Positions 34,385 through 45,415 of a DNA stretch of 64,000 nt are shown here, one piece after another. A program made the position numbers and the translations under genes. The DNA is from Thermogemmatispora tikiterensis (GTDB lineage: Bacteria; Chloroflexota; Ktedonobacteria; Ktedonobacterales; Ktedonobacteraceae), in contig NZ_MCIF01000002.1 of NCBI RefSeq assembly GCF_003268475.1, positions 1,651,074-1,715,073 of the forward strand. The letters are read 5' to 3'. The notes beneath the pieces were generated by a model. The model was given only the letters and a program-made list of their open reading frames with translations. It was not told where the DNA came from and did not search any database. Position 1 is the stretch's first letter; each line of letters opens with the position of its first letter.

Positions 34385-36226
34385 TCACGCGGCAAAGAGC
34401 ATGGCATCCAGCTCCTCACCATCGATGGTCTCAACCTCGATCAAGCGCTCAGCGATAGCAATCAGCTTCTCACGCTTCTGGCGGAGAATCTCAAGGGCCG
34501 TCTGGTGAGCTTCCTCCACCAGGCGCGCGACCTCGGCATCGATGCGCGCCGCCATCTCGGGGCTAATCAGGGCAGCGCCATCTTCGCTCATCTTGAGGGC
34601 CACATTCCCCAGGGCGCTCATGCCGAACTCGCAGACCATGCGCCGGGCCAGCTCCGTCACATACTCGATATCCTGACTGGCCCCAGTCGTGATGTCGCCG
34701 AAAATCAACTCCTCAGCGGCACGTCCCCCCATAGCCCCGGCCATCTTCGCCAGCAGTTCAGAGCGCCGCAAGAGATAGCGGTCCTCCAGCGGGGCCTGGA
34801 GAGTAATACCCAGGGCCATACCACGGGCAATGGCTGTTACTTTGCGCACTGGGTCAGCGCCGGGCAGCGAGCGCATCACAATGGCGTGGCCTACCTCGTG
34901 ATAGGCAATGATGGCTTTTTCGGCCTCTGTAATCACGCGGCTCTTACGCTCCGGCCCCGTCATTACCCGCAGAATCGCCTCCTCTAGCTCGGCATCGCCG
35001 ATGGTTTCACGGTGTCGACGAGCCGCCAGTAGGGCAGCCTCATTGAGGAGATTGGCCAGGTCGGCCCCTGAGAACCCTGCCGTCTGGCGCGCAACGCGCT
35101 GCAGATCAACGTCCTCCGCCAGGGGCTTACCACGAGCATGCACTTCCAGAATTGCCAGACGCCCACGAATATCCGGCTTATCCAGGACTATCTGCCGATC
35201 GAAGCGGCCTGGGCGCAGGAGAGCAGGGTCGAGGACATCGGGCCGGTTGGTGGCGGCGATCACTACCACGCTGCTGTTCTTCTCGAAGCCGTCCATTTCG
35301 ACGAGCAGCTGATTGAGCGTCTGCTCCCGTTCATCGTTCCCGCTGGCCGCCGAGGCGTGACGCTGGCGACCAACGGCGTCAATCTCATCAATGAAGATGA
35401 TGCAGGGAGCATGAGCCCGGGCCTCACGGAAGAGATCCCGCACACGCGCAGCGCCAACGCCGACGAACATCTCGACAAACTCAGAGCCGCTGACGCTATA
35501 GAAAGGCACGCCCGCCTCACCGGCAACAGCCCGCGCCAGCAGCGTCTTGCCCGTGCCAGGCGCGCCCACGAGCAAGACTCCACGCGGTGTACGGGCGCCC
35601 ATGACCCGGAAGCGCTCGGGCTGCTTGAGAAATTCGACGATCTCTTCTAGCTCGACTTTGGCCTCTTCAACGCCCGCAACATCTTTGAAGAGAATGGAGG
35701 GACGGCTCTCGTGAAAGCGCCGTGCACGCGAGCGGGCGAAAGGCAGGGCCGAGGCCCCAGGACCAACACGGCGCAGGAGGAAAAAGGCTCCTCCCACAAC
35801 GAGAGCCACAAAGAAGAGATAGGCCAGCCCTTGCTCCCAGCTCGTATGCTGCCCATTATCGACAGTCACGGTGACTCCGTCCCGTCGCAAGAGGTCGGTG
35901 AGCGTCTGCCCCTCTTCCTTCAAGGCATGGTATTGCTGACCGCTCCGATCGCGCGCGTAGACATCGCTACCACTGATCAGGGCACTCCGGAGGAGGTGAT
36001 GGTCAGCCATGTCGAGCAAAGCGCTGATCGGCACTTCGTGCGTGGTTGCTCCACCGAAGGGACTGCGCACAACGCGCACACTCAGCAAGACAAAGAGCGT
36101 TGCTCCTACTAAGATAAGTGGTAGAAGCAAACGCAGCCACGGGTTCTTCTTCCAGAAAGTCCTCAAAGAGAAGCGCCGCTTGTTTTTCGACGATGATTCG
36201 TGCTTGTGCTCAGGAGACCTATCCAT
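34385..36226 (-). CDS. ftsH: ATP-dependent zinc metalloprotease FtsH
   Basis: This membrane-anchored AAA+ protease degrades misfolded membrane and regulatory proteins. The 613-residue protein has a basic N-terminus, a first membrane helix ([20 protein letters not shown], about 30-50), an extracytoplasmic loop, a second helix ([19 protein letters not shown]), the AAA module with Walker [21 protein letters not shown] near residue 216, Walker [13 protein letters not shown], the [22 protein letters not shown], and the zinc site [10 protein letters not shown] near 442. Some bacteria carry several FtsH paralogues; nothing here tells which one this is. AAGGATGC precedes the ATG. thpR follows. Confidence 0.95.
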   Translation of the reverse strand: MDRSPEHKHESSSKNKRRFSLRTFWKKNPWLRLLLPLILVGATLFVLLSVRVVRSPFGGATTHEVPISALLDMADHHLLRSALISGSDVYARDRSGQQYHALKEEGQTLTDLLRRDGVTVTVDNGQHTSWEQGLAYLFFVALVVGGAFFLLRRVGPGASALPFARSRARRFHESRPSILFKDVAGVEEAKVELEEIVEFLKQPERFRVMGARTPRGVLLVGAPGTGKTLLARAVAGEAGVPFYSVSGSEFVEMFVGVGAARVRDLFREARAHAPCIIFIDEIDAVGRQRHASAASGNDEREQTLNQLLVEMDGFEKNSSVVVIAATNRPDVLDPALLRPGRFDRQIVLDKPDIRGRLAILEVHARGKPLAEDVDLQRVARQTAGFSGADLANLLNEAALLAARRHRETIGDAELEEAILRVMTGPERKSRVITEAEKAIIAYHEVGHAIVMRSLPGADPVRKVTAIARGMALGITLQAPLEDRYLLRRSELLAKMAGAMGGRAAEELIFGDITTGASQDIEYVTELARRMVCEFGMSALGNVALKMSEDGAALISPEMAARIDAEVARLVEEAHQTALEILRQKREKLIAIAERLIEVETIDGEELDAMLFAA

Positions 36227-36643
36227 GCATCCTTCAAATCCTTAATTACAACATCTACCTCCAGAGCGGGTTATGTTGCCCCAGAGTATATCAAAGTAGC
36301 TCTCAGTGTTTTAGATCGGTTCAAATATGTGATTACTATAGCCTGCTACAGCCCGGTTTAGCAAGACTGTAGCTGATTGTACCAGGGGAAGGCCAGCCAC
36401 CACGGATCTGGCCTGATCGGGCCAGGCCTATTTTCCCGGCCACCCAGCCTCCGGCACGGCGCGAGAGGTTCTTTCTGATGGGACTGGAAATCGCTCCCGG
36501 CCCGTGTCATAATGATTCTGTTCCTGGGTCGGAGGCACCAACGACGCTGAAGATGCCGAAGACAGCAGCGTGCCACACTACTCAGTGTGTCTGAGCAGCT
36601 CGACGAACGACTCGCGGGAGATGGAACGGAAAGGAAAGATCCT
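36227..36643 (+). other. Divergent spacer between ftsH and the formate dehydrogenase operon
   Basis: No gene is evident. A weak plus-strand promoter may be CTGGAA (36484-36489), 18 bases, CATAAT (36508-36513), reading into fdhA. A TATACT-like element on the minus strand near 36285 could serve ftsH. Confidence 0.35.
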
Positions 36644-39600
36644 ATGTCATCCAGGAAGCGCGAAGAAGCAGAAGAAGCAACTGCAGCGCTGCCACTGCTG
36701 GTAAAGACGCTCCAAGAGGTCGCCGATGAGGCTTTGGAGATCGGCTCCAAGCGCCAACCCTTCAGCGCAGAGAGCCGCCAGAAGAGGCCTCGCATCCGCG
36801 ACGCACACGTGGTTCACAGCGTCTGTCCCTATTGCGCTGTGGGCTGCGGCCTCAATGTCTATGTGAAAGATGGCCAGGTGCTCGATATTGAAGGGAACCC
36901 AGATAGTCCTATCAACCACGGGACGCTCTGCCCCAAAGGGGCAGCTACCTTCCAGTACACCGTGAATCCTAGCCGCCTGACGCGCGTGCTCTATCGTGCC
37001 CCCTACAGCGATCACTGGGAGGAGAAGTCCCTTGATTGGGCGATGGAGCAGATCGCGCTGCGCGTTAAGCAGACGCGCGATGCGACCTTTGTTGAGCGTC
37101 TCCCCGATGGGCGGGAGGTCAATCATACTCTGGCCATTGCCTCGCTGGGCGGTGCCACGCTCGATGTAGAAGAGAACTATTTGATGAAGAAACTCTTCAC
37201 GGGCGCTCTGGGTATCGTCTCCATCGAGAACCAGGCCCGTATATGACACAGCTCCACAGTGCCCGGTCTGGGCACCACATTTGGGCGTGGCGGGGCCACG
37301 ACCTTCCCACAAGATCTTGTCAATAGCGACTGCATTTTGATCATGGGCAGCAACATGGCGGAAGCCCATCCGGTGGCCTTCGCTAATGTTGTCAAGGCGA
37401 AAGAGCGCGGCGCCAAGGTCATCCACATCGATCCGCATTTCTCACGTACGTCCGCGCTCGCCAACCTTTATGTGCCCATTCGCGCAGGGAGCGATATCGT
37501 CTTCCTGGGGGCTATTATTCGCTACCTGCTGGAGCAGAAGGCTTTCTTCCAGGAATATGTACTGCATTACACGAATATTGCGACCCTGATCCGTGAGGAT
37601 TTTCGCGATGCCGAGGACCTCGATGGGGTCTTCTCTGGCTATGATCCCGAGACCGGCACCTACGACCCGACAAGCTGGGACTACGAACGCGACGCCGATG
37701 GCCGTCCGCTGAGCGATCCGACGCTGGAGCATCCGCGCTGCGTTTACCAGATCATGCGTCGCCACTATGCGCGCTATACTCCTGAGCTGGTCGAGCAGGT
37801 CTGTGGAGTGCCACGCGCGCTCTGGCAGCAAGTGGTCGATACCTTGATCGCCAATTCAGGGCGCGAGCGCACGAGCGCCATCTGCTACGCCGTGGGCTGG
37901 ACGCAGCAATCGAAAGGCGTGCAGATTATCCGTACGGCGGCCATGCTTCAGCTGCTGCTGGGCAATATCGGGCGTCCTGGCGGTGGGGTCATGGCCCTGC
38001 GCGGCCATGCCTCGATCCAGGGGTCAACCGACGTGCCGACTCTCTACGATCTGCTCTCTGGCTATATGCCACAACCTGCGGCGCTGCTCGCTCCTGGACC
38101 GGGAACCAGGCGCCCGCGGTCCGAGGAGGTGCAGGCACCGGTTGCCGGCGAGGAGATGAGGCCGGTTGGTCCTTCGCAGCAGACGCTGGCCGAATATATC
38201 GCCGCGGTCGGGCAGAAAACGGGTTGGTGGGCCAATCTACCAGCCTATATCCGCAGCCTGTTGAAAGCCTGGTACGGCTCCTATGCCGACGAGGAAGAGG
38301 GGGAGCGCAGCTACCGCTTCCTGCCCAAGATCATCGGTGACCATTCTCATCTGGCCACGAGCTACGAGATGCTCGATGGAAAGGTGCGCGGTTACTTCCT
38401 CTTCGGTCAGAATCCCGCCGCCGGGAGCACGAACGCCCGCATGCAGCGTAAGGCGCTGGCTCAGCTTGACTGGCTGGTGGTCCGCGATCTCTACGAGGTC
38501 GAGTCGGCGGCTTTCTGGTACCGTGGGCCAGAGGGCGAGGTGGTTGAGCCCAGGCAGATCAAGACCGAGGTTTTCCTGTTACCTGCCGCTGCCTCCACGG
38601 AGAAAGAGGGTTCTTTTACGAATACGCAGCGCCTGCTGCAGTGGCGAGATAAGGCTGTTGATCCCCCTGGCGATGCGCGCTCCGATCTGTGGTTTGTTTA
38701 CCATCTGGGCAAACGCCTGAAGGCGCTCTACGCCGATAGTCCCCACGAGCGCGATCTGCCTATCAAGGCCCTGACCTGGGACTACGAGCGCGAGACGCCC
38801 GAGCCTGGCTCACGTATTCTCGATGAGCCAGATGCCTTGCTGGTGCTGAAGGAGATCAACGGCTATTATGCGCGTACCCCCGACGGGAAGGAGCATAGTC
38901 TGCGCGAGGCTCCCCATGTGCCTGATTTCACGGTTCTGAAGGCTGATGGGAGTACGGCCTGTGGCTCCTGGATCTATAGCGGAGTATACCCAGAGCCGGG
39001 GCGAAACCGCGCAGCTTCCCGCGATCCTTCCGGCTATACCTTCCCCAATTGGGGCTTTGCCTGGCCGGCTAACCGTCGTATCCTCTACAACCGGGCCTCG
39101 GCTGATCCCCAGGGTCGCCCCTGGTCGGAGCGCAAAAAGTATATCTGGTGGGACGAGGAGCGCAGACAGTGGACAGGCTACGATGTCCCCGACTTCCCGC
39201 TGCGCAAGCCACCAGACTATACGCCGCCGCCGGGCGCTACCGGGATCGATGCCCACTCTGGCAGCGACCCCTTCATCATGAAGCCTGACGGCAAGGGCTG
39301 GCTTTTTGCACCGACTGGCCTCAAGGATGGCCCGCTTCCGACGCACTATGAGGCGGCAGAGGCGCCGATCACCAACCCGCTCTACCATCGTCAGAGCAAT
39401 CCTGCGGCTCGCTACTACCGCGACCGACCCGACAACCGACTGGCGGCGGTCGGCGACGAGCGCTATCCGATCGTGGCTACTACTTACCGCTTGACGGAGC
39501 ATCACCTGAGCGGGCCGATGACGCGCTGGCTGCCCTGGCTGAACGCCCTCCAGCCGGCTCTCTTTGTGGAGATCAGCCCAGAGCTGGCCGCAGAACGCCA

Positions 39601-39865
39601 GATTCGCCACGGCGACCAGGTGATTATCAGCACTCCCCGCGGCGAGATCCAGGCCCGTGCCCTGGTGACGCGCCGTCTGCGTCCGCTGCGTCTCAATGGG
39701 CGCATTGTCCATCAGATCGGGTTGCCTTTCCATTGGGGCTTCCAGGGCAAGGCCACTGGTAGCATCACGAACGATCTGACGCACATGGTGCTTGAACCCA
39801 ACGTCAGCATTGAGGAGGCGAAAGCCTTCCTGTGCGATGTGCGTCCAGCGCGAGGCAGAAGCTAA
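36644..39865 (+). CDS. fdhA: Formate dehydrogenase catalytic subunit, selenoprotein (TGA at 37244 read as selenocysteine)
   Basis: This molybdenum/tungsten bis-MGD enzyme of the DMSO-reductase family would oxidise formate to CO2. Read through the TGA at 37244-37246, the frame gives one 1073-residue protein. The [4Fe-4S] site is VCPYCAVGCGLNV...LCPKG, near residues 60-95. The TGA is codon 201, in NQARI-Sec-HSSTVPGLGTT, which matches E. coli FdnG, where Sec-His ligates the metal (ARV-Sec-HGPTV). MGD-binding segments include ILIMGSNMAEAHPV, GNIGRPGGGVMALRGHASIQ and the C-terminal HLSGPMTRWLPWL...HGDQVIISTPRGEI. No twin-arginine signal is visible; the N-terminus is a charged ~55-residue extension. 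I start at ATG 36644 after AAGGAAAG. The next two genes encode the iron-sulfur and membrane subunits. If not recoded, the gene would be broken in two. Confidence 0.93.
37244..37276 (+). promoter_or_regulatory. Selenocysteine UGA codon and SECIS-like hairpin
   Basis: After the TGA (37244-37246), a perfect 6-bp stem GTGCCC (37259-37264) / GGGCAC (37270-37275) encloses the loop GGTCT (37265-37269). The loop starts 19 bases after the TGA. This loop sequence and spacing equal those of the E. coli fdhF SECIS element, which binds SelB. Confidence 0.88.
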
Positions 39866-40006
39866 GCGCTCGCAGAGCGGCACGGCATGCCGGCCTCAGT
39901 GACTAGTGTGGGCAGACCGACGGCGAACTTTCCCAAAGCCAGTGGTCTGCCTCTGCGCCAGATGCTGCCGCCGCTCTGGCACGTTGGCAACAAAGGAGAA
40001 AAGATC

Positions 40007-40924
40007 ATGGCGGTTGAAGCAGCGAGACCCCTGCCTGGAGTGCTCAAGCAGCTGCGCACCCTGCTGGAGCCGCTGCGCAAGGAGGAACCGCTGCCCCCAC
40101 AGACAGCGGTGGGCTTCTTCACCGATACCAGCCTGTGTATCGGCTGCAAAGCCTGTGAAATTGCCTGTAAGCAGTGGAACCAGCTTCCTGCTCGTGAACC
40201 GGTCTGGGCAGGTACCAGCTATGATAATACGCGCGAGCTGAACGCCATCAATTGGCGTCACGTGCTCTTTATTGAACGCATCGGGCGTCACGAGGAGGGC
40301 GACCATGATGGACGCGGCGCTGAGGAAACGGCTGCAGCCCCCACAGAGTTGCCTTTCTTCAATCCCGATCGCTGGCTGATGCTGAGCGACGTTTGCAAGC
40401 ATTGCGCCAACGCTCCCTGCCTCGAAGCCTGTCCGACCGGGGCGATTATTCGCACCGAATTCGATACTGTCTATGTGCAGCAGGACGTCTGCAATGGATG
40501 CGGCTATTGCGTGGTCGCCTGTCCTTTTGGTGTGATTGCCCGCGATGCCTTGGGGGGAACCGCGCGCAAGTGCACGCTGTGCTACGATCGTCTGAAGGAT
40601 GGTCTGGAGCCGGCCTGCGCCAAGGTCTGCCCGACGGACTCGATCGTCTTCGGCCCGGTCGATCAGCTACGCCAACAGGCTCAGGCTCGCCTGGCCCAGC
40701 TGCATGAGCGCGGCCTGCGTGAGGCCCGTCTCTATGGCGCCGACGATACCATTTTGGAAGGCGGCCTTCACGCTTTCTTCCTGCTGCTCGATGAGCCTGC
40801 TGTCTACAATCTGCCCGAAGACCCGTCTCGTCCCAGTAAGCATGTCCTGCCCGCTTCTTTCTGGACAGCACTGATGGCGTTAGTGCTGGGTCTGTTCGGA
40901 ATCTTCTCGTTTAGGAGGCGATGA
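40007..40924 (+). CDS. fdhB: Formate dehydrogenase iron-sulfur subunit (four [4Fe-4S] clusters, C-terminal TM helix)
   Basis: This ~305-residue electron-transfer subunit carries electrons from the catalytic subunit to the membrane. Four cysteine groups are visible: SLCIGCKACEIACKQWN, DVCKHCANAPCLEACPTGAI, DVCNGCGYCVVACPFGVI and KCTLCYDRL...CAKVCPT, each suited to a [4Fe-4S] cluster. A single C-terminal membrane helix (FWTALMALVLGLFGIFSF) with RRR at the end matches FdnH-like anchors. No signal peptide is present. The ATG at 40007 follows AAAGGAG; the frame is open from 39887 but that part is not family-like. Its TGA lies 6 bases from the start of the NrfD-like gene, and the RBS for that gene is inside this one. 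Confidence 0.93.
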   Translation: MAVEAARPLPGVLKQLRTLLEPLRKEEPLPPQTAVGFFTDTSLCIGCKACEIACKQWNQLPAREPVWAGTSYDNTRELNAINWRHVLFIERIGRHEEGDHDGRGAEETAAAPTELPFFNPDRWLMLSDVCKHCANAPCLEACPTGAIIRTEFDTVYVQQDVCNGCGYCVVACPFGVIARDALGGTARKCTLCYDRLKDGLEPACAKVCPTDSIVFGPVDQLRQQAQARLAQLHERGLREARLYGADDTILEGGLHAFFLLLDEPAVYNLPEDPSRPSKHVLPASFWTALMALVLGLFGIFSFRRR

Positions 40925-40930
40925 TGAGCG

Positions 40931-42082
40931 ATGCGGTTAGAGAGGCATAGCTTTTCCACCTGGCTTGCGACAGGCCAGGCACTAGCGCAACGGCTCGGGC
41001 AGATCTCTAGCGGCAATGGCTGGATGGAGCGCCTGGCTGCACTTAGTACAGGGTATCATCCTGACCCTGAGCGCGAGCAGCAAGAGCCAACATATTACGA
41101 CTATCCCGCCCTTAAAGAGCCAGTCTGGCGCTGGGAAATCGTCTGGTACTTTTTCTTGGGGGGGCTGGCCGCTGGCTGTTATTTCATTGCCAGCCTGGCG
41201 GCGCTCTTTGGCAACGCCGAGGATCGAGCCACGCGGCGCACTGGCTACTATCTCTCGTTGCTGGCTCTGCTCCCGTGCCCGTTGCTGCTGATCAAGGATC
41301 TCGGACGTCCTGAGCGCTTTTTGAATATGCTGCGTATGTTTAAGGTGCGCTCACCCATGTCGATGGGCGTCTGGTGCCTGGTGAGCTTCTCTTTCTTCAG
41401 CGGGCTGAGCGCCCTGATTCAGGCCGCGCGGGACCAGTGGCTGGGTCGCTGGTGGGGAGCGCGTTGGCTGGCTCGCCTGCCTCAGCGCCTGCTGGCTCTC
41501 CCAGGCATGGTTCTCGCGCTATTCCTGGGAGGCTACACGGGGGTTCTCCTGGCTACCACTAGCATCCCGCTCTGGTCGCGCAGCAAGATGCTCGGCGCAG
41601 TTTTCATCTCGTCAGCCATCTCTACCAGTTCGGCGCTGATTGCTCTCGTGTTACGCCTCAGTGCTGCACCTGCCGCTGCTCTGCACAAACTGGAGCGTCT
41701 GGAGTGGGGTGCGCTCCTGAGCGAGCTGCTCGCTCTCTTGGCTTTCCTGCGCGGCTCTGGACGGGCCGCCCGCGCCCTGGTGGGTAGCGGACCTGCGGAG
41801 CACGGACCTCGCTTCTGGCGCCTTGTGGCTATCGGTGGCCTGCTGCTGCCCTGGCTACTCCAGACACGGCTGCTGCTGACACGCCGCGCTCATGGAGAGG
41901 CAGCCACGGCAGGAGCAGCAACCCAACAGTCAGAGCGCAGTCGTGTGCGCTTCGGCGGCCTGTTGCTCTCGCTCCTTGTCCTGATCGGCGGCTATTTTCT
42001 GCGCCGCACGATCATTGAGGCCGGCCATAGCTCCAGCCGCGATGCCCGTACCACGCTCTGGCATGCCCGCGCTGCTCGTTAA
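40931..42082 (+). CDS. nrfD: NrfD/PsrC-like membrane subunit of formate dehydrogenase
   Basis: This 383-residue polytopic protein belongs to the NrfD/PsrC family that anchors iron-sulfur subunits and reacts with quinones without heme. It has PVWRWEIVWYFFLGGLAAGC (the family start), LLIKDLGRPERFLNMLRMFK, SPMSMGVWCLVSFSFFSG, LALFLGGYTGVLLATTSIPLW and several more hydrophobic helices. The final helix (GGLLLSLLVLIGGYFL) ends in a basic tail. It follows fdhB with a 6-base gap; AGGAGG sits in the fdhB 3' end. The operon fdhA-fdhB-nrfD resembles formate/quinone oxidoreductases with NrfD instead of cytochrome b. Confidence 0.9.
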   Translation: MRLERHSFSTWLATGQALAQRLGQISSGNGWMERLAALSTGYHPDPEREQQEPTYYDYPALKEPVWRWEIVWYFFLGGLAAGCYFIASLAALFGNAEDRATRRTGYYLSLLALLPCPLLLIKDLGRPERFLNMLRMFKVRSPMSMGVWCLVSFSFFSGLSALIQAARDQWLGRWWGARWLARLPQRLLALPGMVLALFLGGYTGVLLATTSIPLWSRSKMLGAVFISSAISTSSALIALVLRLSAAPAAALHKLERLEWGALLSELLALLAFLRGSGRAARALVGSGPAEHGPRFWRLVAIGGLLLPWLLQTRLLLTRRAHGEAATAGAATQQSERSRVRFGGLLLSLLVLIGGYFLRRTIIEAGHSSSRDARTTLWHARAAR

Positions 42083-42344
42083 CCAACCACTAGACCCTGT
42101 CTTTCCCTGTCTGGTCAGCTGACCTCTCCATGCCCGGCCAGGTGCGCCGAGGGGAGAAACTGGCCAGGCAGGAGAGGATCTCTCTCGCGGGCCACCCCCT
42201 ATCTTGCCCGGCCTGCCAGCGATCTCCAACCCTGAGCCAAGCCGCAGCGTAGATGTAATGAGGAAACGTCAGTGACGGTGAGCCTGTCATTCCCCAGCGG
42301 CATGCATCAGCGCAATCTTTCAGCGAAAGAGTAGGAACCGAGCA

Positions 42345-45011
42345 ATGGAGGAGCCTCAGCATCACAGTGGCAGCGGGCCCGGCAACGTGGGGACTGGAAG
42401 AATCACCAGCCGCCTGGACCCAGAAGGGGAAATCTCAGCGGCGAGCACCAGCACAGGACCGGGCACGGCAGAGCAGCACGAAGGAGCGAAGACTGTAGCG
42501 AGCCAGGATGAGGGTCTGCAGTTCGTCGTCGTCGAGGGCATGCAGGTCGGGCGTGGCGTCGCCCGTCTCGATCCACGCGATATCGAGGCTTTGGGTTGTC
42601 AGCCAGGCGACATTGTCATGATCACCGGCGCGCGGACTACCGCCGCCAGGTTGTTACCCGGCGTACCGCAGCAACGCGGACAGCGCATCATCCAGATGGA
42701 TAGCCAGGTACGCCAGAACAGCGATGCCGGCCTGGGCGAGCGCGTCACGGTGCGCAAGGCACGGGTGCAGAGGGCAGAGAAGATCACGCTGCTCCCCCTA
42801 ACCCGCGGGGCCCCCATTCAAGAGAGCGACTTGCAGTACATCGCGCGCTACCTGGTGGGCCTGCCCGTGGTCACGGGCGATCTGCTCCGCCTCAACCTGC
42901 CGGGCACGGCGAGCCGCGAATTTTTGATTATTAGCACGGTGCCCGCTACACCCAGCTATCCCTCTCGCCGCTCGCAACTAGAGGGTACTGCCACCGCCCC
43001 CTTGGCCGAGCAGAACGAGCGGGCGGAGGTCGAAGCAGTTATTGTTCAGCCTGGGACGGTTGTGCGCGCTCAGGCTCGCGGCGCCGGTCGCCCCGGCGGA
43101 TTAGGGCGCGTCAGCTATGAAGACATTGGAGGGCTGGGCAAGGAGCTGCAGCGCATTCGTGAAATGATTGAGCTGCCCCTCAAGTACCCGGCGGTCTTTG
43201 ATCGCCTGGGAGTGGAACCACCCAAAGGGGTACTGCTCTATGGCCCTCCGGGCACCGGCAAGACGCTGATCGCCCGCGCCGTCGCCTCGGAGACGAACGC
43301 CGCCTTCTTCGTCATCAACGGGCCGGAGGTCATCAACAAGTTTTACGGAGAAAGTGAGTCCCGCCTGCGGGAGGTCTTTCAAGAGGCTCAGCGGCGCGCT
43401 CCCAGCATCATCTTTATCGACGAGCTGGACGCCCTGGCGCCACGCCGCTCCGAAATGGGGGGTGAGGTTGAGCGCCGCATTGTCGGTCAACTGCTGGCCC
43501 TGATGGACGGCATGGCCTCGCGCGGCCAGGTTGTCGTCATTGGAGCCACCAATCAGCCCAACGCCCTCGACCCGGCGCTGCGCCGCCCAGGTCGCTTCGA
43601 CCGCGAAATAGCCCTGCGCGTACCTGATCTCCACGGACGTATGGAGATCCTGCGCATCCATACACGCGATGCGGCCCTGGCGGACGACGTTGATTTCGCT
43701 CGCCTGGCTCAACTGACACCTGGCTTTGTAGGGGCCGATCTGGAGGCGCTCTGTCGGGAGGCAGCCATGATCGCGCTCCGCCGCGTGCTGCCCTATATTG
43801 ACTATCAGAGTGGCTATATTCCGTTCGAGACCCTGGTGAATCTCAACATCACTATGGCCGATTTCCAGGCCGCCCTGCGTGAGATTGAGCCATCGACGAC
43901 CCGCGAGGTCTATGTTGAGGTCAGTGAAACGACCTGGGATGACATCGGCGGGCAGACTCAGGCCAAGCAGCTGCTGACCGAGGGCGTGGAGTGGCCGCTG
44001 CGCTATCCCGAGATCTACAGCAAGGCTAAAGTTGAACCACCCCGCGGCGTGTTGTTGGCCGGTCCCCCAGGTTCCGGGAAAACGCTGTTGGCGCGCGCCC
44101 TGGCCAATCAGTGCAACGCCAGCTTCATCTCCATCAAAGGCCCTGAGCTCCTCTCAAAGTGGGTAGGCGAATCTGAGAAGGGTGTGCGCGAGATCTTCAA
44201 GCGTGCCAAGCAGGCGGCTCCCTGCATCATCTTCTTCGACGAGATCGATGCCCTGGCGCCGCGCCGTGGGGCCGAGCTGGACAACCACGTTGGAGACCGC
44301 GTGATCGCGCAGCTGCTGACGGAGCTGGACGGCATCGAGGGGCGTACGGGCGTGATTGTGCTGGCTGCCACCAACCGGCCCGAATTGATTGATCCAGCCT
44401 TGCTGCGTCCGGGTCGCTTCGATTTGATTGTCGAGCTGACCTATCCCGATGAAGCTGATCGCCAGGCGATCTTCTCCGTGCACACGCGCGGGAAACCGTT
44501 GGCGTCCGATGTCAGTCTGGAAGAGCTGGCCCAACTGACCCCAGGACGGAGCGGCGCCGATATTGAAGCGATCTGTCGTCGCGCCTCCATGCTGGCCCTG
44601 CACGACTGGATCGAGCCGCGTCTGCAACAAGTAGGCCGCGTACAGATCAGCGAGGAGCCGCAGGAGTCGAAGTCGAAGGCCCCCAACACGGTCGGCCCCA
44701 CCACCCAGACAGCTCAGGCAAGCGGAGAGGAGAGCCGCTTCTCTATCCGCCGCGAACATTTTCTGCGCGCGATCACTGAACAGGAAGAGCGCTATCAGTC
44801 CCAAGCCAGACTGGAGGCCGAGCGCACTCGTCGCGACGAGGCTCGACAGCGCCTGCTCGACCTGGCCGCCAGCTACGGCGGCCTCGGGAATGCTTCTCCA
44901 CAGACCGCCCTCCAGCCACCAGTACTGCGCGGCTGGCGCCTCTGGCTGGCCCGCCTGCTCGGACTGCTGCCGCGCCGCTCCCAGACCGGCTCACCACCAC
45001 CCGCCGCCTGA
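42345..45011 (+). CDS. CDC48/VAT-type double AAA+ ATPase
   Basis: This 888-residue protein resembles archaeal VAT and eukaryotic CDC48/p97, hexameric unfoldases that extract proteins from complexes. After a ~55-residue disordered N-terminus comes a CDC48 N-domain (about 57-235: [20 protein letters not shown] and [11 protein letters not shown]). D1 (about 250-490) has Walker [33 protein letters not shown] and [20 protein letters not shown]2 (about 525-790) has [32 protein letters not shown] and [19 protein letters not shown]. Both ATPase sites look intact. An insert and coiled coil follow, then a C-terminal amphipathic segment ([16 protein letters not shown]) that may touch membranes. Bacterial CDC48 homologues are uncommon outside some phyla. 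It stands alone, 260 bases after nrfD. Confidence 0.93.
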   Translation: MEEPQHHSGSGPGNVGTGRITSRLDPEGEISAASTSTGPGTAEQHEGAKTVASQDEGLQFVVVEGMQVGRGVARLDPRDIEALGCQPGDIVMITGARTTAARLLPGVPQQRGQRIIQMDSQVRQNSDAGLGERVTVRKARVQRAEKITLLPLTRGAPIQESDLQYIARYLVGLPVVTGDLLRLNLPGTASREFLIISTVPATPSYPSRRSQLEGTATAPLAEQNERAEVEAVIVQPGTVVRAQARGAGRPGGLGRVSYEDIGGLGKELQRIREMIELPLKYPAVFDRLGVEPPKGVLLYGPPGTGKTLIARAVASETNAAFFVINGPEVINKFYGESESRLREVFQEAQRRAPSIIFIDELDALAPRRSEMGGEVERRIVGQLLALMDGMASRGQVVVIGATNQPNALDPALRRPGRFDREIALRVPDLHGRMEILRIHTRDAALADDVDFARLAQLTPGFVGADLEALCREAAMIALRRVLPYIDYQSGYIPFETLVNLNITMADFQAALREIEPSTTREVYVEVSETTWDDIGGQTQAKQLLTEGVEWPLRYPEIYSKAKVEPPRGVLLAGPPGSGKTLLARALANQCNASFISIKGPELLSKWVGESEKGVREIFKRAKQAAPCIIFFDEIDALAPRRGAELDNHVGDRVIAQLLTELDGIEGRTGVIVLAATNRPELIDPALLRPGRFDLIVELTYPDEADRQAIFSVHTRGKPLASDVSLEELAQLTPGRSGADIEAICRRASMLALHDWIEPRLQQVGRVQISEEPQESKSKAPNTVGPTTQTAQASGEESRFSIRREHFLRAITEQEERYQSQARLEAERTRRDEARQRLLDLAASYGGLGNASPQTALQPPVLRGWRLWLARLLGLLPRRSQTGSPPPAA

Positions 45012-45078
45012 AAGGAGACGCGGGCAAATTCAGCCGCTCTCAGGCAAGAACGCATACGTCACGAAAGCCAGAGCGGAC

Positions 45079-45137
45079 ACGAGGGGAGAATCCCCGAGGG
45101 AGCTGCCAGAGGCACTCTTTCCTCTCCCCTCGTTTGC
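45079..45137 (+). terminator. Terminator-like hairpin after the CDC48 gene
   Basis: A perfect 11-bp stem, ACGAGGGGAGA (45079-45089) with TCTCCCCTCGT (45123-45133), closes a 33-base loop and is followed by a short T-run. The U-tract is weak. Confidence 0.45.
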
Positions 45138-45287
45138 TCCGGCGTCCGGTCTCTTTCCGATCCAGGAGCTAAGGGCATGCATCAGAGGCACCAGGCCCGA
45201 TGATCAAGGCGCCGCCTCCCTTTGATGCGAGGACTGGACGCTTGCAGGCCGCCGAAGAGACGCCCGCTGGGAGTACAATCGCCTCTT

Positions 45288-45317
45288 TTGAGCAGTGTTT
45301 GCTCAATACATTGAGCA
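45288..45317 (+). repeat. Three TTGAGCA half-sites
   Basis: TTGAGCA occurs at 45288-45294 and 45311-45317 and inverted (TGCTCAA) at 45300-45306, the last two forming a palindrome around ATACA. It lies about 100 bases upstream of the promoter at 45416, a possible regulator-binding cluster. Confidence 0.45.
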
Positions 45318-45415
45318 GGCATACGCATTAACACTTGATAAAGCTGGGCTGCTTCTCCCTTGGATCAAAGGCAAAGACATGTCAATACAACTACTTCGAC
45401 TCCAATCAAAGTTAG

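Noticed and set aside
36587..39865. Two separate genes or a frameshifted formate dehydrogenase pseudogene
   Set aside because: Both parts are in the same phase across a single TGA, the site matches the known Sec position, and a SECIS-like hairpin follows. Recoding explains it better.
38810..39883. Long minus-strand ORF opposite the formate dehydrogenase gene
   Set aside because: It is antisense shadow coding, without homology signatures.
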